DNA of 64,000 nucleotides from DASSUW01 sp963835525 (GTDB taxonomy: Bacteria; Actinomycetota; Thermoleophilia; Solirubrobacterales; Solirubrobacteraceae): positions 1,116,001 to 1,180,000 of the forward strand of contig CAWIFM010000008.1 in assembly GCA_963835525.1 (NCBI GenBank). Direction: 5' to 3'. Below, piece after piece: positions 7,589 through 15,513 of this stretch (position 1 is the first letter of the stretch; each line of letters begins with the position of its first letter). A program made the translations under genes and the position numbers. The notes under the pieces were generated by a model. It searched no databases. It was not told the DNA's origin and saw only the letters and a list, made by a program, of their open reading frames with translations.

Positions 7589-8977
7589 GTGCGACGCCTC
7601 ATCCTCACGCTTCTCACGTTCCTCGCCCTCGCCGCTCCCGCCCAGGCGGCGAACCCCGAGATCGGGATCGCCGACGACCGGATCCTGCTCCCCGGCGGAC
7701 CGGTGGCCGATCGCGCCGTGGCGGAGTGGAGCGCGATGGGCGTCGACACGGTGCGGATCTTCGCGCTGTGGTCGCAGATCGCGCCCGCGACGCGGCCGAG
7801 CGGCTTCAGGCCCGCCGACCCGAACGACGGGCACTACCAGTGGTTCTACGTCGACAACGCGGTGGACCGGGTGCGGGCGGCGGGGATGAAGGTGACGCTG
7901 ACCGTCACCGGGCCCGGGCCGGCGTGGACGTCCAGCGCGCCCGGCCGGCGGAAGGGACAGTGGAAGCCGCGGCCGTCCGCGTACGCCGCGTTCGCGAGCG
8001 CGGTGGCGAAGCGCTACGCCTCGCGGGTCGACCGCTACATCCTCTGGAACGAACCGAACATCTCGATCTGGCTGTCGCCGCAGGCCCGCTGCATGCGAGG
8101 CCGCTGCACGCCCGTCGCGCCGCACCTCTACCGCGCGCTCGTCCGCGCCGCCTACCCCGCCATCGCCGACCACGACCCCGTCGCCGAGATCGTGATCGGC
8201 GCGCTGTCGCCGCGCGGCCAGCGGCTCCGCAACGCGAACACGGTGATGCGCCCGCTGCTCTTCCTCAGGCGGCTCGGCTGCCGCAGCGACGGCTGGCAGC
8301 GCATGACCACCGCCGAGTGCCGGGGCTTCAAGCCGGCGACCGGCGACGGCTTCGCGATCCACCCCTACAGCGGGCGCACGGCTCCCGAGCGCAGGCATCC
8401 GAACGCCGACGACGTCGGCCTCTCCCAGATCCGCAACCTGTCGGCCACGCTCGACCGGCTCAAGCGCGCGAAGGCCATCAGATCATCCAGCGCGCGGCTG
8501 CCGATCTTCATCGACGAGTACGGCTACCAGACCAACCCGCCCGACCGGATCACGGGCATCAAGCCGCAGCTCCAGGACGTCTGGCTCCAGCGCGCCGCCT
8601 ACCTCGCCTGGCGCACCCCGCGGATCAAGCTGTTCACGCAATACCTGTGGCGCGACGAGCCGCGCAGCGCGAACGGGACTTTGAGCGGCTGGCAGTCCGG
8701 CCTGCGCTTCACCGGCGGCCGCGCCAAGCCGAGCCTCGCGCACTTCGACACGCCCTTCGCCCTCGACGCGCAGAACCGCCGCCTGTGGGGCCAGGTGCGG
8801 CCCGGCGGCGCCCACACGGTGACGGTGGAGCGCCGGCCGAAGGGCGGAGCCTGGGCCACGCTCGCGGTCACGCGTACCAACGGCAAGGGCTACTGGGCGC
8901 TGCGCCGCCCGCTCGTCCAGGGCAGCTCGTACCGCTACCGGGCCGACGGGATGGTGGGTGCGACACTGCGCCCGTGA
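7589..8977 (+). CDS. Secreted glycoside-hydrolase-like protein (clan GH-A fold)
   Basis: 462 residues from GTG 7589 with a signal peptide (MRRLILTLLTFLALAAPAQAA). The core resembles a (beta/alpha)8 hydrolase of the GH5/GH39 type. YILWNEPNISIW has the Asn-Glu of an acid/base catalyst, and IFIDEYGYQTNPPDR supplies a strand-7 Glu that would be the nucleophile. Aromatic residues for sugar stacking are present (YQWFYVD, FTQYLWRDEP). The C-terminal 80 residues (VRPGGAHTVTVERRPKGGAW) resemble a small beta-sandwich. The substrate is not predictable. The stop overlaps the next gene's GTG. Confidence 0.78.
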   Translation: MRRLILTLLTFLALAAPAQAANPEIGIADDRILLPGGPVADRAVAEWSAMGVDTVRIFALWSQIAPATRPSGFRPADPNDGHYQWFYVDNAVDRVRAAGMKVTLTVTGPGPAWTSSAPGRRKGQWKPRPSAYAAFASAVAKRYASRVDRYILWNEPNISIWLSPQARCMRGRCTPVAPHLYRALVRAAYPAIADHDPVAEIVIGALSPRGQRLRNANTVMRPLLFLRRLGCRSDGWQRMTTAECRGFKPATGDGFAIHPYSGRTAPERRHPNADDVGLSQIRNLSATLDRLKRAKAIRSSSARLPIFIDEYGYQTNPPDRITGIKPQLQDVWLQRAAYLAWRTPRIKLFTQYLWRDEPRSANGTLSGWQSGLRFTGGRAKPSLAHFDTPFALDAQNRRLWGQVRPGGAHTVTVERRPKGGAWATLAVTRTNGKGYWALRRPLVQGSSYRYRADGMVGATLRP

Positions 8978-9366
8978 GGCGCGTCGCGATCATCGCGTCG
9001 GCGAGCGGGAACGGGAAGACGACCCTCGGCAGGGCGCTGGCGGAGAAGCTCGGCGTGCCGTTCCTGGAGCTCGACGCGCTCGTGCTCGACAGCGCCGACA
9101 CCGTCGTCTGGCTCGACCTCCCTACGCGTGTCTGGTTGGTGCGCCTGCTCCGGCGCACCGGCCGCCGGCTGACAGGTCGCGAGCGGCTGTGGAACGAGAA
9201 CAAGGAGTCGCTCACGAACGCGTTCTGGGGCCGCCAGTCGCTGTTCGGGTACGCGCTGACCCAGCAGCCGATCAGGCGTCGCGAGTGGCCGCGCCGGCTC
9301 GCCCGCTACCCGGTGGTCCGGCTCCGCTCCCAGGCGGAGATAGAACGCTGGCTCGCCGGCAGCTAG
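8974..9366 (+). CDS. P-loop kinase-like protein with an internal deletion
   Basis: 130 residues from GTG 8974, overlapping the previous stop. It starts like an adenylate-kinase-type 'topology modulation' NTPase: VAIIASASGNGKTTLGRALA is the P-loop, followed by LGVPFLELDAL. The usual next segment (HHGPxW, a regulatory helix, then WVIDGNY) is missing. The sequence jumps straight to VLDSADTVVWLDLPTRVWL and continues normally to the end. About 35-40 residues, including the substrate-binding loop, are absent while the frame is kept. The ATP site may fold, but activity is doubtful. Confidence 0.65.
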   Translation: MRRVAIIASASGNGKTTLGRALAEKLGVPFLELDALVLDSADTVVWLDLPTRVWLVRLLRRTGRRLTGRERLWNENKESLTNAFWGRQSLFGYALTQQPIRRREWPRRLARYPVVRLRSQAEIERWLAGS

Positions 9367-9703
9367 ATGTATGCACCGAGCAGGTTGTTCAGTCGGCGCA
9401 CTGCGGCTGGGTAAGGGAGCGGTGAGGCCGGCGGGGCGGTTTCTTCGATCGAATCCTGTTCTAGTGGGCCAGGACCCCACCTAGGCAGGATGCTTGCCGC
9501 GCGGCCGGCTCCCCGGCCTCCCTACCCGGCCGCCGTTGACGTTCGCCCGTCGGGCACGGCAGCCGGCGGAACAGCGTGCTCAGGAACCACAACTAGGACA
9601 GGATGCTCGAGTAACACCGGCGCGGCCGGCCCCTCGCAAGACGAGGCGGTGCGCGTGGTAGCGCCACCGACGGCGGGCCATCGGGGGCGTATCGTGCCCA
9701 GGC
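9367..9703. other. 337-bp stretch without a convincing gene
   Basis: No open frame here has a credible protein. It contains two similar copies of a roughly 26-bp sequence (listed separately), each followed by GCGCGGCCGGC. The last 100 bp must hold the promoter of the gene at 9704, but I cannot identify a clear -35/-10 pair. Confidence 0.5.
9470..9607. repeat. Imperfect direct repeat, two copies about 111 bp apart
   Basis: Copy 1 at 9470-9494 reads CAGGACCCCACCTAGGCAGG then ATGCT. Copy 2 at 9581-9607 reads CAGGAACCACAACTAGGACA then GGATGCT. They agree apart from a few insertions, and both are followed 6-14 bases later by GCGCGGCCGGC. This could be an intergenic repeat family or a duplicated regulatory element. 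Confidence 0.5.
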
Positions 9704-10333
9704 ATGCTGGTGGCAATCGCAGGAGGACACGGGCAGATCGCGCTGCGGCTCACGCGACTGCTGAGCGAGCGCGGCGACGAGGTGCGCTCGCTGATCCGCA
9801 ACCCCGACCACGCAGACGACATCCGGGACGCCGGCGGCGACCCCGTCGTGTGCGATCTCGAAGAGGCCGACGACGCCCTTGTCGCCAATGCCGTCAGAGG
9901 CGCCGACGCGGTCGTCTTCGCGGCCGGCGCCGGGCCCGGCAGCGGCTCGCAGCGAAAGGGGACGATGGACCTCGGCGGCGCGGTCAAGCTGATCGCGGCG
10001 GCCAAGGCCGGCGGCATCCGCCGCTACGTGATGGTCAGCAGCATCAACGCCGACCCCGACCACCCGGGCGACGACACCTTCAGCGTCTACCTGCGCGCCA
10101 AGGGCGAGGCGGACGCCGAGCTGGCCGCCAGCGGGCTCGACTACACGATCGTGCGGCCGGGCCCGCTCACGAACGACCGCGGGACGGGCCGCGTGGCGCT
10201 CGACGCCGGCCGCGGCGACGTCACGCGCGACGACGTCGCCGCCGTGCTGGCCGCCGTGATCGACGAGCCGGGCACGATCGGCCGGACCTTCGATCTCAGC
10301 GGCGGCGACACGCCCATCGACGAAGCGCTCTGA
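9704..10333 (+). CDS. Atypical SDR, NAD(P)H-binding protein (YhfK/YwnB type)
   Basis: 209 residues. MLVAIAGGHGQIALRLTRLL is a nucleotide-binding loop of the atypical SDR class (GGxGxI). It is followed by VRSLIRNPDHADDI, where the Arg suggests NADP preference, GADAVVFAAGAG, and YVMVSSINAD replacing the classical Ser-Tyr-Lys triad. The closing segment DYTIVRPGPLTND is characteristic. These proteins often act as NAD(P)H sensors or reductases of unknown substrate. The stop shares a base with the start of the cupin gene, so the pair is an operon. Confidence 0.83.
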   Translation: MLVAIAGGHGQIALRLTRLLSERGDEVRSLIRNPDHADDIRDAGGDPVVCDLEEADDALVANAVRGADAVVFAAGAGPGSGSQRKGTMDLGGAVKLIAAAKAGGIRRYVMVSSINADPDHPGDDTFSVYLRAKGEADAELAASGLDYTIVRPGPLTNDRGTGRVALDAGRGDVTRDDVAAVLAAVIDEPGTIGRTFDLSGGDTPIDEAL

Positions 10334-10671
10334 TGGGCGCCGTCCGCCGCCAGAGGCCGGACGGCTCCTGGGAGGGCGTGGCGCCGCGCGAGTACCTCGA
10401 CGGCCTGCTGAAGCACGAGCTGATCGACGCCCCGTCCTACCGGGTGCGCTACTTCGAGGTCCCGGCCGGGCACCACACCGCGCGCGAGCAGCACCCGCAC
10501 GACCACGGCGTCGTCATCCAGCGCGGGCGCGCGCTGGTCACGCTCGGCGACGAGCAGCACGAGCTCGGCCCGGGCGACGTGGTCTACGTCAGCCCGGACG
10601 AGCTCCACTGCTTCGAGGCGCTGGGCGACGAGACGCTCGGCTTCATCTGCGTCGCGCCGCCGAGGCGGTAA
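10333..10671 (+). CDS. Cupin-domain protein
   Basis: 112 residues, a single conserved cupin barrel. Motif 1 is visible as GHHTAREQHPHDHGVVIQRG (several His plus later Glu/Gln as metal ligands). Motif 2 is PGDVVYVSPDELHCFEAL with the final His ligand. Such small cupins bind a divalent metal and may be isomerases, dioxygenases or sensors. Coupled TGATG to the NAD(P)-binding gene, which suggests they act on the same substrate or stress. Confidence 0.83.
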   Translation: MGAVRRQRPDGSWEGVAPREYLDGLLKHELIDAPSYRVRYFEVPAGHHTAREQHPHDHGVVIQRGRALVTLGDEQHELGPGDVVYVSPDELHCFEALGDETLGFICVAPPRR

Positions 10672-10676
10672 GAGCC

Positions 10677-11636
10677 TCAGTCGCGGACGTGCCGCCGCCG
10701 GACGCTACGGCTCGAGCTGGGCGCGTAGGTGCCCTCGTCCACGTTCACCAGCACGCGGTAGCGGCCGCCGCGCCGCTGGCGGATCGACTTGCGGTAGCGG
10801 GAGGACGAGTCGCCGTTGTTGCGCGCGAACGTCTCACCGACCGTGATCCACACGCCGTCGCGCAGGCGCAGCTTCTGGATCAGCACCTGCTCGCCGTCGA
10901 CCGCCGGGCTGATGCGGCCGCGGAAGCGGAGCCGTCCGCGGCGGTCGCCGCGCGTCACCTTGACTCGCCGTGTGACGCCGAGCGTCGCGCCCACCGTCAG
11001 CGTGCTCACGATGTCCGGCCGAGCCACCATCTCCACCCTGAACTGCGTGGTCACCGGCACCGAGAGGATCGGGACCGAGAAGCTGCCGTCGTCGTTGGTG
11101 ACCAGCTCGTTGCCGACCGCCAGGAATCCCTGCGTGTAGGGCCACGGGTTGCTCTTGACGATGATCCGGCGGTCGGGTCCGTCGGTGCCGGACAACACGC
11201 CGGTCAGCGACGTGGCGCCGCCGGCCGTCACCGGATTCGGCGTTGCGGCGACCGAGAAGCCGAGCGGCACCTTCTTGGTCTTGAGCGTCCGGTGCTTGCC
11301 GCGCGTGACGCCCTGCGAGTTCTGGGCGACCAGGCGGTAGTGGTAGGTCGTCACCGGCGCGAGCTCGCCGACGGCGACGGTGACCTTCACGCGCCCGCTG
11401 CCGGCCGTCACGACGGTCGCCGGCGTCACGGAGCCGTACAGGCTCGACGTCCCGTACTGGAAGTAGTACGTCGTGTTCGCGCCGCTGGGCGTCACGAACC
11501 CGTTCAGCGTCACGGTCGTCGGTTCGATGCTGGTCGCGGCGCCGGTGGTCACGACCGGCTTCTCCGCAGCGGCCGCGGTCGCGGGTGCGCACAGCAGCGC
11601 TGCTGCGATCACCACGGCCTTCAACGTCGTCCTCAT
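10677..11636 (-). CDS. Secreted fibronectin-type repeat protein
   Basis: 319 residues from ATG 11634-11636 with a signal peptide ending ATAAAAEKP. Residues 30-120 (VTTGAATSIEPTTVTLNGFV, TYYFQYGTSSLYG, PVTTYHYRLVAQNSQG) are a FN3-like domain common in secreted Solirubrobacterales proteins. The remainder is beta-rich, with two more Ig-like segments (SVAATPNPVTAGGATSLTGV and RRVKVTRGDRRGRLRFRGRI). The C-terminus ends in a basic stretch. No catalytic motif. Likely a cell-surface or extracellular structural protein. It converges on the cupin gene. Confidence 0.75.
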   Translation of the reverse strand: MRTTLKAVVIAAALLCAPATAAAAEKPVVTTGAATSIEPTTVTLNGFVTPSGANTTYYFQYGTSSLYGSVTPATVVTAGSGRVKVTVAVGELAPVTTYHYRLVAQNSQGVTRGKHRTLKTKKVPLGFSVAATPNPVTAGGATSLTGVLSGTDGPDRRIIVKSNPWPYTQGFLAVGNELVTNDDGSFSVPILSVPVTTQFRVEMVARPDIVSTLTVGATLGVTRRVKVTRGDRRGRLRFRGRISPAVDGEQVLIQKLRLRDGVWITVGETFARNNGDSSSRYRKSIRQRRGGRYRVLVNVDEGTYAPSSSRSVRRRHVRD

Positions 11637-11702
11637 GCAGTCCCCTCCAGTCGCGTTTGACCGGTCACCGGTGGCAACACGCGCGGCAGCGTACGGGTTG
11701 CG

Positions 11703-12218
11703 GTGCAACGCGGCGGGTACGACGAGCGCGTGGACGCGGCGAAGATCTTCCACCGGCTCGTCGGCGGGCTCGAGTACCCGATGTTCATCGTCACCGCCCG
11801 CGCCGGCGACGAGCCGCTCGGCTGCATGGTGGGCTTCGCCACCCAGACGAGCATCGACCCCCCGCGCTTCGCGGTCTGCCTGTCGCACAACAACCGCACC
11901 TATCGCCGCGGCCGCGACGCGGAGCTGCTCGGCGTCCACTGCGTGCCCGAGCACGCGACCGAACTGGCCGAGCTGTTCGGCGGCGAGACGGGCGACGAGG
12001 TCGACAAGTTCGCCCGCGCCGCCTGGCGCGAGGGGCCCGGCGGCGTGCCCCTGCTCGACGAGTGCCCCAACCGGTTCGTCGGCCGCGTGCTGTGGCGGCA
12101 CGACGCGGGCGACCACGACCTCTTCCTGCTCGAGCCGGTCGCGGCCGAGAAGGGCACCGGCGAGGACGAGTTCACGTTCCACCGCGCCAAGCGCATCGAG
12201 CCGGGGCACGAGGCCTGA
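11703..12218 (+). CDS. Flavin reductase-like FMN-binding protein
   Basis: 171 residues from GTG 11703. The split-barrel flavin reductase pattern is seen in FHRLVGGLEYPMFIVTAR, GCMVGFATQTSIDPPRFAVCLS (FMN phosphate and isoalloxazine contacts) and LLGVHCVPEH. Such proteins bind FMN and reduce it with NAD(P)H or act as FMN-dependent oxidoreductases. The stop overlaps the start of the RibD-C gene (TGATG). A shorter start at VDAAKIF is possible. The promoter shares a 66-bp gap with the divergent secreted FN3 protein. Confidence 0.82.
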   Translation: MQRGGYDERVDAAKIFHRLVGGLEYPMFIVTARAGDEPLGCMVGFATQTSIDPPRFAVCLSHNNRTYRRGRDAELLGVHCVPEHATELAELFGGETGDEVDKFARAAWREGPGGVPLLDECPNRFVGRVLWRHDAGDHDLFLLEPVAAEKGTGEDEFTFHRAKRIEPGHEA

Positions 12219-12907
12219 TGGAGCGCTTCCGGCGGCTGCTGCCCGACCCGGCGGCCGGCCTCACGGCCGCCGACCTGGCGGCCTTCGTCCCCGGCCCGCC
12301 GCCCCCGGACCGCCCATTCGTGCTGGCCAACTTCATCGCCACCGCCGACGGGCGCGCCACGATCGCCGGCCGCACCGGGCCGATCGCCAACCGCGCCGAC
12401 TACGAGCTCTTCCACGCGCTGCGCACGCGCGTCGACGCGGTCATGGTCGGCGCCGAGACCGTGCGCGTCGAGAGCTACGGCCCGATGGACGCGACCGCCG
12501 TGCTGGTCACCCGCAGCGCCCGCGTGCCCGCCGACGTCGGCCTGCTGAAGGCGCCGGAGAACCGCGTGATCGTGCTCACCCCGTCGCCCGACGCCGTGCT
12601 TCCGCCCTGCAACGCGCAGGTCAGCTACCTGCGCGCCCCCTTGGAGGAGGGCGTGCGCCGGCTGCGGACCGAGCACGGGATCGCCTCGATCGACTGCGAG
12701 GGTGGGCCGCAGCTCTTCGGCGACCTCCTGCGCGCCGGCCTCGTCGACGAGCTGCACCTCGTGATCGCGCCCAAGCTCGTGGCGGGAGACGACCCGGTCA
12801 CGCTCCTGCGCGGCCCGGAGCTCGAGCGGCCGCTCGACCTCGAGCTGCTCTCGCTGCACGAGTCGGGCGGCTACCTGTTCACGCGCTACAAGACTTCGGC
12901 AAGCTGA
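12218..12907 (+). CDS. RibD C-terminal domain reductase (dihydrofolate-reductase fold)
   Basis: 229 residues. PFVLANFIATADGRATIAGRTGPI, then ALRTRVDAVMVGAETVRVESYG, then IDCEGGPQLFGDLLRAGLVDELHLVIAPKLV are the standard RibD-C blocks. They supply the NADPH site and a substrate pocket like that of the riboflavin pyrimidine reductase. There is no deaminase domain, so it is not a full RibD. It could be a stand-alone pyrimidine reductase or another NADPH-dependent reductase. Translational coupling to a flavin reductase-like protein supports a flavin-related role. Confidence 0.85.
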   Translation: MERFRRLLPDPAAGLTAADLAAFVPGPPPPDRPFVLANFIATADGRATIAGRTGPIANRADYELFHALRTRVDAVMVGAETVRVESYGPMDATAVLVTRSARVPADVGLLKAPENRVIVLTPSPDAVLPPCNAQVSYLRAPLEEGVRRLRTEHGIASIDCEGGPQLFGDLLRAGLVDELHLVIAPKLVAGDDPVTLLRGPELERPLDLELLSLHESGGYLFTRYKTSAS

Positions 12908-12937
12908 CCCCAAGGCGCGTGGCGGATGCTGCGCACC

Positions 12938-13918
12938 ATGCCACTGAACAAGTACGGAGTCCTCGTCGGGCGCGCGGTCGAGTCCCGGCGCGAGGACGGC
13001 ACAGACTCGCCGCACTACCAGGTCCGGATCGACGCCGCCGGGACCAGCTACCGGCTCGCCGTCAACGTGCTCTCGCAGGAGTCCCCGTCGGAGCTCCTGT
13101 ACGCCGCCGACGACGACTTCCAGCACCCGGTGACCGCGGCGATGGCCGGCCTCGGCGCGGGCTGGCACGACCTGCAGCCGCGCTCCGGGCTCGACTTCAT
13201 CCGCGGCAACCTCTTCGGCCCCACCGCCATGCGGCCGCTGCCGTCCAACGTCAGCGGGCCCGACAACGACCTCTCCGACTTCCTCGACCACTACGTCAAG
13301 CGCGCGATCGCCGACTCCGGCGCGCTCGTCTACGCCTTCGGCGAGCGCTGGGGGCCCGAGAGCGGCAAGAAGGACAAGGTCTTCGGCTTCAAGCCCGGCA
13401 ACGGCGTGCACGACATCCACATGAACCAGGGCAACAGCGAGCGCTTCCGCGGCGACGACGGCGTGTGGCAGGACGGCGGCCTGCTGCTGCGGCTCAACGG
13501 CCGCTGGGTCGGGATCTTCCTCGCCTTCCAGAGCCAGGCCTGGCACACCGACGACGTCACCGGCCACGCGATCGCGGCGCCGAAGCTCGAGCCCACATCC
13601 GCCATCCACATCATCTCCGCCATGGTCAATCCGGTGGGTGGCGCTCCCGAGCGCGAGACCGTGCTGCTGCTCAATGCCTCGCCGCACGCCGTCGACCTCA
13701 CCGGCTGGACGCTCGTCGACCGCATGAAGAAGGCCTGTCCCCTCCCGCCCGGCCCGCTGGCCGCCGGCGCTGTGCTGAGCGTCGAGCTCCGCAACGACGT
13801 CCAGCTCGGCAACAAGGGCGGCTCGATCACGCTGCTCGACCGTGGCGGTCTGAAGGTCGCGGGAGTCGCCTACACCGGCGAGCAGGCGCGCGAGGAGGGT
13901 TGGATGGTCACGTTCTGA
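12938..13918 (+). CDS. DUF2278 protein with C-terminal lamin-tail-like domain
   Basis: 326 residues using ATG 12938 (MPLNKYGVLVGR, the usual start of the YukJ/DUF2278 family); an ATG four codons upstream is an alternative. Residues 1-220 carry the family blocks HYQVRIDAAGTSYRLAVNV, DFIRGNLF, FGERWG, GVHDIHMNQGN and FLAFQSQAWHTDD. Residues 230-325 (PERETVLLLNASPHAVDLTGW, LGNKGGSITLLD) look like a lamin-tail/LTD immunoglobulin domain. Family function is unknown. The DIHMNQGN motif and HTDD suggest a metal site. Confidence 0.85.
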   Translation: MPLNKYGVLVGRAVESRREDGTDSPHYQVRIDAAGTSYRLAVNVLSQESPSELLYAADDDFQHPVTAAMAGLGAGWHDLQPRSGLDFIRGNLFGPTAMRPLPSNVSGPDNDLSDFLDHYVKRAIADSGALVYAFGERWGPESGKKDKVFGFKPGNGVHDIHMNQGNSERFRGDDGVWQDGGLLLRLNGRWVGIFLAFQSQAWHTDDVTGHAIAAPKLEPTSAIHIISAMVNPVGGAPERETVLLLNASPHAVDLTGWTLVDRMKKACPLPPGPLAAGAVLSVELRNDVQLGNKGGSITLLDRGGLKVAGVAYTGEQAREEGWMVTF

Positions 13919-13946
13919 TCGGCCGCAGGCGGGTACTCACATCTGC

Positions 13947-14294
13947 ATGGCGGCGGGCACGAGTGAGCGAAGGAGGGCGCGGCGGATCCGGCTGGCGCTC
14001 CCCTGCGTCCTCCAACCATCCGGCGGCTCGCCGATCTGGGCCGAGACGATCGACGTGGGGGAGGGCGGCATGAGCATCCGCGCCGCCAGGCCGCTGCGGC
14101 CGGACGACACGGTCGAGTTCGATCTGGCCCGCGACGACACGCACACGCACGTCGAGGGCCGCGCGACGGTGCTCAGGCACGGTTCGCCGCGCGTCTACGG
14201 ACTCGAGTTCGAGCCGCTCGAGCCGCCGATGCGCGAGCGCCTGCTCGAGCTCGTCAGCTCGTCGCCGAGCGCAGCGCAGCCTCCAGCGAGCTGA
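13947..14294 (+). CDS. PilZ-domain protein
   Basis: 115 residues consisting almost only of a PilZ domain. The c-di-GMP-binding arginines are in ERRRARRIRLALPC, and the second motif is DVGEGGMSIRA (canonical D/NxSxxG with Gly in place of Ser). It is followed by the beta-barrel strand GRATVLRHGSPRVYGLEFEPL. Probably a cytoplasmic c-di-GMP receptor, although the altered second motif could weaken binding. Its 3' end overlaps the convergent aminotransferase gene by 41 bp. Confidence 0.8.
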   Translation: MAAGTSERRRARRIRLALPCVLQPSGGSPIWAETIDVGEGGMSIRAARPLRPDDTVEFDLARDDTHTHVEGRATVLRHGSPRVYGLEFEPLEPPMRERLLELVSSSPSAAQPPAS

Positions 14295-15480
14295 GCCCTT
14301 CGGTGAGCTCGTCGTCGGAGATCGTGAGCGGCGGCAGCAGCCGGATCGCCTCGCCGTAGAGGCCGCACGAGAGCAGCAGCAGCCCGCGCTCGCGCGCCGC
14401 CGCCACGGTGGCGGCCACCAGCTCCGGCGGCAGCACGAGGGCGAGCATCGGCCCGAGGCCGCGCACCTCGACGATCGCTTCGATGCCGGCGGCCAGCTCG
14501 TCGAGCCGGGTCCGCAGCTTGACGCCGAGCTCGTCGGCGCGGCGGCGGAACTCGGGCGTGGCGACGGTGTCGAGCACCACGCAGGCGGCCGCGCAGGCGG
14601 CCGGGTTGCCGCCGAACGTGCCGCCCAGCCCGCCGACGTGCACGGCGTCCATCAGCTCCGCGCGGCCCGTCACGCCGGCCAGCGGCAGCCCGCCGCCGAG
14701 CGACTTGCCGGAGACGAGCAGGTCCGGCGTCACGCCGTAGTGCTCGATCGCCCACACCGGGCCGGTGCGGCCGACGCCGGCCTGGACCTCGTCGTCGACG
14801 TAGAGGATCCCGTGCCCCTCGCACAGCGCCTTCAGACGGCGCGGGAAGTCGGGCGGCGCCGCGATGAAGCCGCCCTCGCCCTGGACGGGCTCGAGCACCA
14901 CGCAGGCGACGCTCGCGGGATCGACGTCGGCCTTGAACAGGTGCTCGAGCGCCTCGATCGAGACCGGCGAGCGGTAGACCTCCGGGGCGAACGGGCCGAA
15001 GCCGCGCTTGTAGGGGACGACCTTCGAGGTCAGCGACATGGTGAGCAGCGTGCGCCCGTGGAAGGCGCGGTCGAAGGCGACGACGGCCGGCCGCCCGGTC
15101 GCGGCGCGGGCGATCTTGACCGCGTTCTCGACCGCCTCGGCGCCCGAGTTCACGAGCACGCTCTTGTACGCCGAGCCCGACCCCGGGTACAGCTCGGCGA
15201 GCCGCCGGCAGACCTCCACGTAGGGCTCGTACATGCCGACCATGAAGCACTGGTGCAGGTAGCGGTCGACCTGCTCGTGGATCGCCTTGACGACCTCCGC
15301 CGGCCCGTGGCCGAGGTTCTGGCAGCCGATGCCGCCCGCGAAGTCGAGGTACGTGCGGCCGTCGTCGGCCGTGATCCTGGCGCCCTCGGCGCGCTCGACC
15401 ACGATCGGCGGCGCCGAGACCGCCTGCGACACGTATCGCTCGCGCGCCGCGCGTACGTCCGTTCCCAGTGAGGTCGTCAT
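14254..15480 (-). CDS. gabT: Class III aminotransferase, GabT/putrescine-aminotransferase type
   Basis: 408 residues from ATG 15478-15480. PLP-dependent fold type I motifs: VLVNSGAEAVENAVKIAR, AFHGRTLLTMSLTSK, VLEPVQGEGGF, ILYVDDEVQAGVGRTG and the Schiff-base Lys in LVSGKSLGGGLPLAGV. It resembles 4-aminobutyrate aminotransferase (2-oxoglutarate or pyruvate as acceptor). It is divergent, 33 bp away, from the arginine decarboxylase-agmatinase operon. It may therefore convert putrescine or GABA made by that operon, and a putrescine:2-oxoglutarate aminotransferase role is equally plausible. Confidence 0.87.
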   Translation of the reverse strand: MTTSLGTDVRAARERYVSQAVSAPPIVVERAEGARITADDGRTYLDFAGGIGCQNLGHGPAEVVKAIHEQVDRYLHQCFMVGMYEPYVEVCRRLAELYPGSGSAYKSVLVNSGAEAVENAVKIARAATGRPAVVAFDRAFHGRTLLTMSLTSKVVPYKRGFGPFAPEVYRSPVSIEALEHLFKADVDPASVACVVLEPVQGEGGFIAAPPDFPRRLKALCEGHGILYVDDEVQAGVGRTGPVWAIEHYGVTPDLLVSGKSLGGGLPLAGVTGRAELMDAVHVGGLGGTFGGNPAACAAACVVLDTVATPEFRRRADELGVKLRTRLDELAAGIEAIVEVRGLGPMLALVLPPELVAATVAAARERGLLLLSCGLYGEAIRLLPPLTISDDELTEGLSSLEAALRSATS

Positions 15481-15513
15481 GTGCCAAGCCTCCCACATAG
15501 GATCCGCCCGAGG

